From contig JBPBPY010000085.1 in the NCBI GenBank assembly GCA_050954505.1, positions 1 to 22,221 on the forward strand: DNA of 22,221 nucleotides. The letters are read 5' to 3'. Positions 8,044 through 15,200 of this stretch are shown here, one piece after another. Every line of letters starts with the position of its first letter. Position 1 is the first letter of the stretch. This DNA comes from JAQGMO01 sp050954505 (GTDB lineage Bacteria; Pseudomonadota; Gammaproteobacteria; Burkholderiales; Burkholderiaceae_D). Position numbers and translations under genes: made by a program. The notes beneath the pieces are model-generated. The model saw nothing but the letters and a program-made list of their open reading frames with translations, ran no database searches and was not told the origin of the DNA.

Positions 8044-10180
8044 ATGATGGCTCAAATTTTTGTGCGCCTGCTGTGCCTGGCGGTCTGGCTATGTCCTCTG
8101 GCCGCGGCATGGGGTGCGCCCATGCCCTGGCCCGAAGCGAGCTTTACCTACCTGGCCGACAATCAGAAACTCACCGAGGTGCTGTCGCGTTTTGCGCGCA
8201 GCTTTGGCCTGGAAATCCAGTTGACCGACCTGGTGCGCAGCAACGACGTCGCCGTCAGCGGCAAGATCACGACTGCCAATCCCAGCGAGTTCCTCAACCA
8301 GATGGGCGCGGCCTATGGCTTGACCTGGTTTGTCCAGAATGGCGTGCTGTATGTCAGCAAGAGCAGCGAACGCACCACCCAGGCGGTGGTGCCACCCGGC
8401 ATATCCTCGGCCAGCCTGAAGAATGCCCTGAACGAGCTCGGGGTCATCGAAAACAAGTTCGGCTGGGGCGAAATTCCCGATCGGGGCATGGCACTGGTCT
8501 CCGGACCGCCGGCCTATGTCCGGCTGGTGGCGCAGGTGGTCGCGGACCTGCCGGTCATGGCAGCCGACCAGCAGGTGCAGGTGTTCCGGCTCAAGCATGC
8601 GCCTGTCGATGACCGCACGATCTTTTTTCGCGACAAGCAGATCACCACCGCCGGCATTGCCACCATCCTGCGCGGCCTCATCACCGGCGACAGTGGCGCG
8701 GGCGGCACCAGTGTCCAGCTGGCCGAACTGGCGGCACCGTTGCGTGGCGGTTTGCCACCGCTGTCGACCCTTACCCCCGATGGGCGGCGGCGAGACCGGC
8801 AACCGCGCTGCCAACGGCGCCAGCGCCGCGCCCGAACGCGAAGCCGGCAATACCCCCAACGGTGGCGGCGTGCGTCGCGCCTCGGCACCGGGCAGTGCAC
8901 TGGTGCAGCAGCAGCCGGTGATCCAGGCCGATTCGCGCATCAACTCGGTGATCATTCGCGACCGGCCCGAACGCATGCCGATCTACCGCGAACTGATCAA
9001 CCTGCTCGATGTGCCCAGCCAGCTGGTGGAAATCGAAGCCATGATCGTCGATGTCAACAGCAGTGAAATCCATCAGCTTGGCATCGACTGGGGTGCACGG
9101 GCGGGCCGCGTGAGCGCCAATGTCACTGCCGGTGGCGCCATCAGTGATGCGGCAACTGCGGCAACATTGAGCATTGGCGGTTCGTCGACGGTGATTGCCG
9201 ACGCAGCCAATTTCCTCATGACGCGCATCAATGCGCTGGAGAGCAGGGGGGCGGCGCGCATCATGTCGCGGCCCTCGATCCTGACGATGGATAACCTCGG
9301 CGCCCTGATCGACTTGTCGGAAACATTCTATATCCAGTCGGTTGGCGAACGCGTCTCCAATGTCACCCCGGTGTCGGTCGGCACCACGCTCAAGGTCACG
9401 CCCCACGTGGTCGATGAAAACAATCAGCGCTGGATCCAGCTGGTGGTCGATATCGAGGATGGCGCCATCCAGGACCGCCTGATCCAGACCTTGCCGACGG
9501 TACGGCGCAGCGTCATTGGCACTCAGGCCATGATGGGCGAGCGCGAAAGCCTGTTGATCGGCGGCTTCAATGCCGAGCGCACCATTCGACAGAAAGACGG
9601 CATTCCGGTGTTGGGCAATCTGCCGTTTTTCGGCCCGCTCTTCTCGAAGACCGATCGCACGGTGGAGAAAAGCGAGCGGCTGTTCGTCATCACGCCAAAG
9701 ATCATTTCACTCGATGGCCAGGTGGCCCAGGCCGGCGCATTGCGGCAGGGGCCGGCGGCGACCATGAACCTGCCGGCGCGCCTGAACACCGTGCCGGCAG
9801 GCCGGCAGGCGGCGCCCACTCCCTCGCGCCTCGAGCAGGGGCCGGCGCGCCCGTATGCGGTGCCAGCACCCCAGGTCCCGGCGCAGGCCATGCCGGCGCC
9901 GGTACGCGCGTTGCGCAGCACCGAGCTGCCCTTGTCTTCACCACAGCCGGGCAGCCCGGTTTCTGCATTGCCTGGGCCGCGGCCAGCAAGCCCTGTTTCT
10001 TCCCTGCCTGCGCCACAGCCGGGCAGCCCGGTTTCTGCATTGCCCGAACCACAGCCGGCAACGCCGTTTTCTTCAGTGCCTGCGCTCCCCGCTGCGTCGT
10101 TGTCAAGCGGCCCACGCGGCACGCTGCCGGCGCCGCAACCGGATGGGCCGCCGGTCGATGAACAACCCTTGCTGCGCTGA
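8044..10180 (+). pseudogene. sctC: T3SS outer-membrane secretin SctC (YscC/HrcC), frameshifted
   Basis: SctC forms the outer-membrane ring. The N-terminal part begins at ATG 8044 (or 8047) after AGGA. It has a signal peptide (about residues 1-24), an N0 domain (FTYLADNQKLTEVLSRFARS) and N1 in frame 1. The rest, from about 8780, is in frame 2: the second half of N3 (INSVIIRDRPERMPIYRELI) and the secretin domain (MSRPSILTMDNLGALIDLSE, VTPVSVGTTLKVTPHVVDEN, GIPVLGNLPFFGPLF). Each frame runs on as a shadow ORF past the junction. The locus is 2137 nt, one base more than a multiple of three, and removing one base restores about 711 codons. The shift falls in a Gly-rich loop near 8777-8795, next to a C5 run and a GGGCGGCGG stretch. 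It could be a real mutation, a sequencing indel or programmed frameshifting. Rhizobial secretins are split into RhcC1 and RhcC2, but no start with a ribosome-binding site exists here for a second ORF. About 150 residues follow the secretin domain as a Pro-rich tail. Confidence 0.9.
9941..10084 (+). repeat. 36-bp (12-residue) proline-rich tandem repeat in the sctC tail
   Basis: Four in-frame units encode PQPGSPVSALPG, PRPASPVSSLPA, PQPGSPVSALPE and PQPATPFSSVPA, with unit starts at 9941, 9977, 10013 and 10049. Units 1 and 3 share their first 32 bases exactly, which points to a recent 72-bp duplication of a unit pair. The repeat lies well beyond the secretin domain, where SctC proteins normally carry a short pilotin-binding S domain. 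Confidence 0.9.
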
Positions 10181-10240
10181 GCGCCGCGCAGCAGGCGAAA
10201 TGCTTGTGCCCCTGGCACAGCCGATCTAGCACCATGATGG

Positions 10241-12568
10241 ATGGACCATGACATGAACCTCATTCAAACGCCCGCACCGGCCAGCAAGGGTGCAACGCCG
10301 CCACCGGCCCCAGGGCAAACTGGCCAGGTTGGCAATAGCGACAAGAACCCCGGTGCCAGTGCAAAAACCGCTGCAACCAATGGGCGCCGCCTGGCCGGCA
10401 GCGGTGCGCGGCAAGGCATCTCCACACTCTGCGAAGCGCAAGGCTTTGGCCCGCTGTCTGCTGCAGCCTGGGCCGACGCCATCGTGGCATTCTGGGAGAT
10501 GGCGCGCCAGCGTGAGGACTTCGATGCGCAGGCACCGTTCGATGTGCTCGACCTGGCGCCCGGACGGGGAGCGACGGTCTGGCTGATGCTGCAGGCCCTG
10601 CGCCGCCGCATTGCCGCCTTGCCCGATTTCCAACCGAAGCTGCGCTATCTGGCCTCGGCGCCGCAGCGGCAGCTGCTGCTGCCGCTGCGCAGCCAGGAAG
10701 AACTCAAGCCGCTGATTGCCGATGGCAGCCTGGTGCCGGTGTTGTGGGACCCGGAGCGTGGCGACCCCTGCCTGCTGACGCTCACAGGACGGCAGCCATG
10801 GCTGCCGCGCAATCCGGTGGTGGTACTGGCCCACGACCGCTGGAGTTCACTGGCGCAGCGGCTGCTGGCAGTCCATTACGGCAAGCTGCTGGAAGCCGAC
10901 CTGAGCCAGCTCGAGCGCACGCCGACCAGCAACGACAACCAGCCCAGGCTGTGGCAGCCGCTGGGCGCGCCGCCCCTGCCTGCAGCACTCGATGAAATGA
11001 TGCAGCGCTACCGCGACCAGTTCAACAGCGCACCGGTGCCCATTCCGGTTGGCGCGCTCAGGGTGATCGAGCGCATTGCCACGCTGGCGCCACACGGCTA
11101 CCTGGTCATTGCCGCAGCCCCCGGTGCCACCAGCGAGCGCAAGCTGCGCCTGTGCCACTTCGGCCCGCTGGTCAACGACTATGCCAGGACGGGATCGGCG
11201 CCGGTCAACTTCCATCTGCTGGAACAGCGCTACGGCGAACTCGGCGCGGCAGTCTGGCAGCGCGACCTGTATGGCGACATGGCGACCCAGCTGGCCCTTG
11301 GCAACATGGCCGGCGCTGCCAGCCAGCTGGCACGCACGGTCTCGGCGCTGGACAAGGGGACGCTGGGCGGCAGTGCGGCACTGGTGCAGGCCATGAAAGC
11401 CTTGAGCACAAAACCGCTTGCCAGCCTGGGCCACACCGAACTCGACACCATGCTGGCACTGCTGCGCCAGTCCGAATATGACCCGGAAGTCTTCCATGCC
11501 GGCGGCGACAGTCTGACCAATGCCTTGCATGCCCATGCGGATTGCAACCGCGAGGCCTGGAGCGATGCGCTGGCGCTGGTCTGGAGAAATCATCTTGCCG
11601 CTGCCACGGCGCCGCCCCTGCACCGGCAGCTCGCGGGCGCGGCCATGCAGGTCGGCGACTGGTCGCTGGCGCGCCTGGCCTTGCGGCGCGGGATGGCAGC
11701 GCATGGCGAGCAAGCCGGTGACCTGGGGCACCTGGCCTGGATCGCTGCGCGCACCGGTGCCATCCTCGACGGCCAGCGGCTGGTGGCACGGGCGCTGGCG
11801 CTGGAGCCCGTCAATCCGATTGCGCGCGAGGTCAGTGCGCGCATCGACCGCCGTCTTGCGGGCTGGGACCAGGAGTGGAATGTGCAGCGCCGTGCGCCGG
11901 CCCTGGGTCTGTCGATCGAACCGCTCGATCTGAGCCATGCCGAAGCCCTGCTGTATCAATACCGCGATCCGCAGATCGGCGTGATGACCGGTTTGCAGGC
12001 GCTGGGCACGCTCGATGAAACCAGGAAATGGATTGCCGACCATGTCAACGAGGCCGGCCGCCGTGCCTACGCCATCATGCATGTGGACCATGGTTTTGTC
12101 GGCTATGTCTGCCTGTCGGTATCGCAGGCCGACTCCTATTTCTGCTTCTGGACCGGCGTGGATTTCCAGGGCCGCCGGTATGCCGGCGAAGCGGCGCGCC
12201 TGGTGTTCGAGCTGGCACGCGAGCGCGGCATCACCACCATGTTTACTTCTGCCTATGACGACAATGTGCGCTCGATCCGGGCGCTGCAGCGCATCGGTTT
12301 CCAGGCCATGACCTTGCGTGCCATGCCGCCCGAGGGCGACCGGCTGTTCATGTTCCTGCGCCTTGGCGCGCCGCACGTGGAAGACGGTGCAAGCCGGCAC
12401 GAGGGCGATCCCGATGCCGAACTGGTCGATTACTACCGGCGCGAAAAACTGGCGATTTCCTTTGTCGGCTACCCACCGTATGCAGCCCAGGATGCAACGC
12501 CTGCCGCCATCACTGAAACACAGCCTGCCGACGCGGCAGCAATGACATTGCAAGGGAGTTCATCATGA
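10241..12568 (+). CDS. Multidomain protein: methyltransferase-like, helical-repeat and GNAT acetyltransferase regions
   Basis: This 775-aa protein is not a known core T3SS component. Residues 1-50 are Pro/Ala-rich and probably disordered. Residues about 60-345 look like a degenerate SAM-dependent methyltransferase of the MidA/NDUFAF7 type: DVLDLAPGRGATVWLMLQAL at about 101-120 fits motif I, followed by LRYLASAPQRQLLLPLR and a Rossmann-like PHGYLVIAAAP strand. Residues about 350-550 are helical with TPR-like spacing (NMAGAASQLARTVSAL; GDWSLARLALRRGMAAHGEQ). Residues about 552-708 form a GNAT domain, with the acetyl-CoA loop in VDFQGRRYAGEAARLVFELA and the closing NVRSIRALQRIGFQ. The last 65 residues are an acidic tail. 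The start may be 10241 or the ATG at 10253. It overlaps the next gene by 4 bp (ATGA). No signal peptide is seen. It may modify a T3SS component, act as a regulator or be an effector; the domain calls come from motifs only. Confidence 0.9.
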   Translation: MDHDMNLIQTPAPASKGATPPPAPGQTGQVGNSDKNPGASAKTAATNGRRLAGSGARQGISTLCEAQGFGPLSAAAWADAIVAFWEMARQREDFDAQAPFDVLDLAPGRGATVWLMLQALRRRIAALPDFQPKLRYLASAPQRQLLLPLRSQEELKPLIADGSLVPVLWDPERGDPCLLTLTGRQPWLPRNPVVVLAHDRWSSLAQRLLAVHYGKLLEADLSQLERTPTSNDNQPRLWQPLGAPPLPAALDEMMQRYRDQFNSAPVPIPVGALRVIERIATLAPHGYLVIAAAPGATSERKLRLCHFGPLVNDYARTGSAPVNFHLLEQRYGELGAAVWQRDLYGDMATQLALGNMAGAASQLARTVSALDKGTLGGSAALVQAMKALSTKPLASLGHTELDTMLALLRQSEYDPEVFHAGGDSLTNALHAHADCNREAWSDALALVWRNHLAAATAPPLHRQLAGAAMQVGDWSLARLALRRGMAAHGEQAGDLGHLAWIAARTGAILDGQRLVARALALEPVNPIAREVSARIDRRLAGWDQEWNVQRRAPALGLSIEPLDLSHAEALLYQYRDPQIGVMTGLQALGTLDETRKWIADHVNEAGRRAYAIMHVDHGFVGYVCLSVSQADSYFCFWTGVDFQGRRYAGEAARLVFELARERGITTMFTSAYDDNVRSIRALQRIGFQAMTLRAMPPEGDRLFMFLRLGAPHVEDGASRHEGDPDAELVDYYRREKLAISFVGYPPYAAQDATPAAITETQPADAAAMTLQGSSS

Positions 12569-13992
12569 TTCCGATCGCACCGACCTATCTGAGCATGACC
12601 GAATCGCCAGCCGGCAAGCTGACACCCCAGCAGGAAGCCGAGCGAAGGCAGAGGCAACAGCGCATCAATCGCGCGGGACGGCCGAACATGCCGGGTCATG
12701 CCGATCCTTTCGACGTCGCCAGTGCAACCCTGCATGCACGCCTGCAGAGGAGCAGCCGCACGAAAAGCGGCACTGCCATGCGTGATCTGGCCGATCTGCA
12801 GGTCGATGCCGGCGTCGAAGGCACGCTGGCCGAGGTGCAGGAAGAAGGGCAGTGCCGTGTGCTGGCAGCAGGGAAGTCGAATGCCCAGGACCTGGCCCTG
12901 GAACGGGCCCAGGAGCAGGCTGCCGAGGCAGCGCGCCTGCAGCAAGGCGTGGTGCGCGCCCATGCCGCGCGCGCCGAGGTCGCCGTGCAGGACCAGCGTA
13001 TTCGGGTGCAGGCGCAGAACCGCAATGCGGCCGCCCTGCTGGAGTCCGGGTTCGACGCCATTCATCGTGCCGGGGCACGGCTGCTGCCAGGTGCACAAGG
13101 CGGCTCGATCGAGGAAACCCTGCACTTGTTGCAAGAGATGGCGCAGGACGTCGGCCAGTTGCCGCTGTCTGCCTATGAAAAAGACAATGCCGCCACGCAT
13201 TCGGCGCGCCTGCAGGTCAGCTTCGATTTCCTGCAAGGCTACTACAGCGGCTTGCCACTTTCGGCGACCCAGCAGGATGCGGTGCAGCACGCGATTGCCA
13301 ATGCGCGCGCCAGCGTCGAACAAAGCATGCAGGAAGCGGCTGCCCGGCAGCGCGAACAGGTCGATGCGGTGCATGCATCGTTGTCGGCCCCGGGACAGCC
13401 GCTGGCCGCCACCGAGGGGGAAGGCAAATCTGCGGCAGGCACAGCGCAGGAGCACATCGGCGCCGCGGTACCGGAGAGGACCGAGCGCAGCGCCAACAGC
13501 GGCGGCCTTGCTGTGGATGGCGGGCAAGATGCTGCAGACAGCGAGTCCGAGAACAAGCGCATTCGCAGGAAACTGAACCAGTACCAGGAAAAACTGGATC
13601 AGCTGGCGCAAATGTTGCCCGGCTTGGGGCGAGTCAGTGGCAACGGTGAACTGGTGAATCAGAACCTGGCCCAGCTGCGGCAAATCAAACCGGAAATTTC
13701 ATTGTTGCGGATGCAACGCATGGGACAGGATACCGCAACAGTGCGCCACACCATTCTTGCCAGCCTGGACCGGCTGGAACTGGCCAGCAAAACCGTATTG
13801 AAAGGCAATGCGGACAAGGAGACGCTGCTCAAGGCCATCACCACCGAGCGCGAACGACTGGCCGGCGTGGATGAAAAACGTTTTCAGGCCGGTGTACAGG
13901 CGCATGCAGAAAAGCGCACGGCGCAACAGCTGCAGGATGCGCGCCACCAGCAACGCACGCTGTTGCAGATCAACACCGGCTCGGTCAGTTGA
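12565..13992 (+). CDS. Coiled-coil hydrophilic protein, candidate T3SS substrate or regulator
   Basis: The 475-aa protein starts at ATG 12565, which overlaps the end of the preceding acetyltransferase-like gene as ATGA, so the two are translationally coupled. A GGGAG site at 12554-12558 precedes it. I do not recognise the family. It is Ala/Gln/Glu/Arg-rich with no membrane segment. There is a Ser/Gln/Arg-rich N-terminus, a long helical stretch at about residues 75-160, a further helical block to about 270, and a low-complexity linker at about 275-325. A C-terminal helical domain (RRKLNQYQEKLDQLAQML onward) runs to the end. A flexible N-terminus plus coiled coils suits secreted T3SS proteins, but equally a cytoplasmic scaffold. 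The neighbouring CesT-type chaperones make export plausible. Confidence 0.85.
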   Translation: MIPIAPTYLSMTESPAGKLTPQQEAERRQRQQRINRAGRPNMPGHADPFDVASATLHARLQRSSRTKSGTAMRDLADLQVDAGVEGTLAEVQEEGQCRVLAAGKSNAQDLALERAQEQAAEAARLQQGVVRAHAARAEVAVQDQRIRVQAQNRNAAALLESGFDAIHRAGARLLPGAQGGSIEETLHLLQEMAQDVGQLPLSAYEKDNAATHSARLQVSFDFLQGYYSGLPLSATQQDAVQHAIANARASVEQSMQEAAARQREQVDAVHASLSAPGQPLAATEGEGKSAAGTAQEHIGAAVPERTERSANSGGLAVDGGQDAADSESENKRIRRKLNQYQEKLDQLAQMLPGLGRVSGNGELVNQNLAQLRQIKPEISLLRMQRMGQDTATVRHTILASLDRLELASKTVLKGNADKETLLKAITTERERLAGVDEKRFQAGVQAHAEKRTAQQLQDARHQQRTLLQINTGSVS

Positions 13993-13998
13993 GCCGGT
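13975..13998 (+). terminator. Hairpin across the stop codon of the coiled-coil gene
   Basis: ACCGGCTC at 13975-13982 pairs perfectly with GAGCCGGT at 13991-13998, an 8-bp stem around an 8-base loop, with the TGA stop at 13990-13992 entering the right arm. There is no U-run after it, so it is at best an atypical terminator or an mRNA-stability element. A separate promoter candidate lies just downstream at 14044. Confidence 0.3.
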
Positions 13999-14043
13999 CC
14001 GCAGTGCAGCCGCATGACGCACAGGTGTTTTGGCGCCGCATCG

Positions 14044-14072
14044 GGAACCCGAAAGCGCTTGCGGTTACTCAA
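14044..14072 (+). promoter_or_regulatory. Candidate ECF-type promoter for the chaperone/effector operon
   Basis: GGAAC at 14044-14048, a 16-base spacer, then TTACTCAA at 14065-14072. The elements and spacing match the site at 2054-2081. It lies in a 156-bp intergenic gap, 76 bp before the GTG start of the first CesT-type chaperone gene, a sensible distance for a promoter. The GGAACC plus 16-base arrangement also resembles the HrpL box (GGAACC-N16-CCACNNA), but the -10 side differs. The ECF sigma factor at 17555-18265 is the obvious candidate to read it. Confidence 0.5.
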
Positions 14073-14148
14073 TCATCAAGGCATTGCGCGAATTTCCGCC
14101 TGGGTGCTGGTGGAGCCAGCAGCTGTTTCATTACCGTAGGGAGGACAT

Positions 14149-14631
14149 GTGTCGGATTCTTATCAATGGCGGCGCAATTTCATCGCACTGGTCGAGGATG
14201 TGTTTCGCGACCTTGGTTTCAGTCCACCCGCCATGACGCATGATGTGGAAGCACCACTGGCAATGGAGATCGAGGTCGATGACATTGTCTTCGAAGTGGT
14301 GCACTCATCGCGTGACCGGCCTGATAAAATTCTCATCGAATGCCATTTCGGCCAGCCGCCGGTGGACCGTGCCACCGATGTGCTCAACAAGGTATTGCAG
14401 GTCAACCTCTCGCTTGCACGGGCACATGAACCGGCCTTCGGGGTCGACATGACGACCGGTGACGTCATCTATGCCTTTCACGAACCACTGGAAAGCATGT
14501 CGGCACGCGAACTGATGGATGCCATGAAACAGGCAGCCGTGCAGGCCAAGGAGTGGCGCATGAACTATTTCTTCGACGAAGCGGCGCCGCCGAACACGCC
14601 GACCTCGATGCAGTTTGAAACGCTGGCCTGA
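14149..14631 (+). CDS. CesT/SycE-type class I T3SS chaperone, copy 1
   Basis: Class I chaperones are small acidic dimers that bind the N-terminal region of effectors. This 160-aa protein starts at GTG 14149 behind the strong TAGGGAGGA site. The overlapping ATG at 14147 reads a different frame that stops after about 29 codons, which decides the start. The layout fits CesT: an N-terminal helix (FIALVEDVFRDLGF), strands (LAMEIEVDDIVFEVVHS; KILIECHFGQPP), a central helix (DVLNKVLQVNLSLARAH), strands (AFGVDMTTGDVIYAFHE) and a C-terminal helix. It is clearly paralogous to the next gene, with the same order of blocks. The likely client is a neighbouring large protein, at 12565-13992 or 15201-16913. 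Confidence 0.9.
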   Translation: MSDSYQWRRNFIALVEDVFRDLGFSPPAMTHDVEAPLAMEIEVDDIVFEVVHSSRDRPDKILIECHFGQPPVDRATDVLNKVLQVNLSLARAHEPAFGVDMTTGDVIYAFHEPLESMSARELMDAMKQAAVQAKEWRMNYFFDEAAPPNTPTSMQFETLA

Positions 14632-14675
14632 AGCGCTGGCTGGCCAACCCATTTGAATCTGATGCTGGAGGAACC

Positions 14676-15173
14676 GTGGCTGAAGTGACAGAGCAGGATG
14701 ACGAATACCGCATTGCCTTTCTCGAGCTGGTCGATGATGTGTGCAGTGAACTTGGTTATCCACCACGTGGCGCCGCGCCGGAGTCCGATGAAGCGCTGGC
14801 CATGGAAATGGAACTCGACGGCGTGCCATTCGCCGTGGTGCACATGCGAAATACAGTTCAGGATCGCGTATTGATCGAATGCCGCTTCGGCACCATTCCA
14901 CAAGACCGTGCGTTGGCGGTCATGATGCGGCTCCTGCAACTCAATCGCGGCTTTGCCGACCTCGGTGAGCGGGCATTCGGCATCGACGCCGATACCGGTG
15001 ATGTGATCTTCACGACGGCACGCGACCTGTTCGAAGCCACTGGCAGCAGCCTGCTGTCGGTCATGACGGAAATGACGTGGCAGGCGCGCCAGTGGAATGA
15101 CAATTATTTTCTTGACGAGGCAAGCCAGCCGGCTGCAGCAGGACTGCCTTTGCATATGACCTCGCTGGCTTGA
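14676..15173 (+). CDS. CesT/SycE-type class I T3SS chaperone, copy 2
   Basis: The 165-aa paralogue of the preceding gene starts at GTG 14676, with GGAGGA at 14668-14673 as ribosome-binding site. Matching blocks are LAMEMELDGVPFAVVHMR (copy 1: LAMEIEVDDIVFEVVHS), DRVLIECRFGTIPQDRA (copy 1: DKILIECHFGQPPVDRA), ERAFGIDADTGDVIF (copy 1: EPAFGVDMTTGDVIY) and QWNDNYFLDEA (copy 1: EWRMNYFFDEA). A tandem duplication followed by divergence is the simple explanation. The pair may form a heterodimer, as some T3SS chaperones do, or serve two different clients. It lies 44 bp after copy 1 and 27 bp before the Gln/Pro-rich protein gene, so it is probably co-transcribed with both. Confidence 0.9.
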   Translation: MAEVTEQDDEYRIAFLELVDDVCSELGYPPRGAAPESDEALAMEMELDGVPFAVVHMRNTVQDRVLIECRFGTIPQDRALAVMMRLLQLNRGFADLGERAFGIDADTGDVIFTTARDLFEATGSSLLSVMTEMTWQARQWNDNYFLDEASQPAAAGLPLHMTSLA

Positions 15174-15200
15174 GGCCGGCAACAATCTGGAGTGCAATAC

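Noticed and set aside
8780..10180. Independent second secretin gene (RhcC2-like) starting at ATG 8780
   Set aside because: No ribosome-binding site precedes that ATG, and it falls in the middle of the N3 domain, so a frameshift in one gene explains the data better.
10847..12553. Long minus-strand open frame of 568 codons opposite the GNAT-containing gene
   Set aside because: It mirrors the codon pattern of the plus-strand gene in GC-rich DNA, has no recognisable domain or ribosome-binding site, and the plus strand has clear motifs there.
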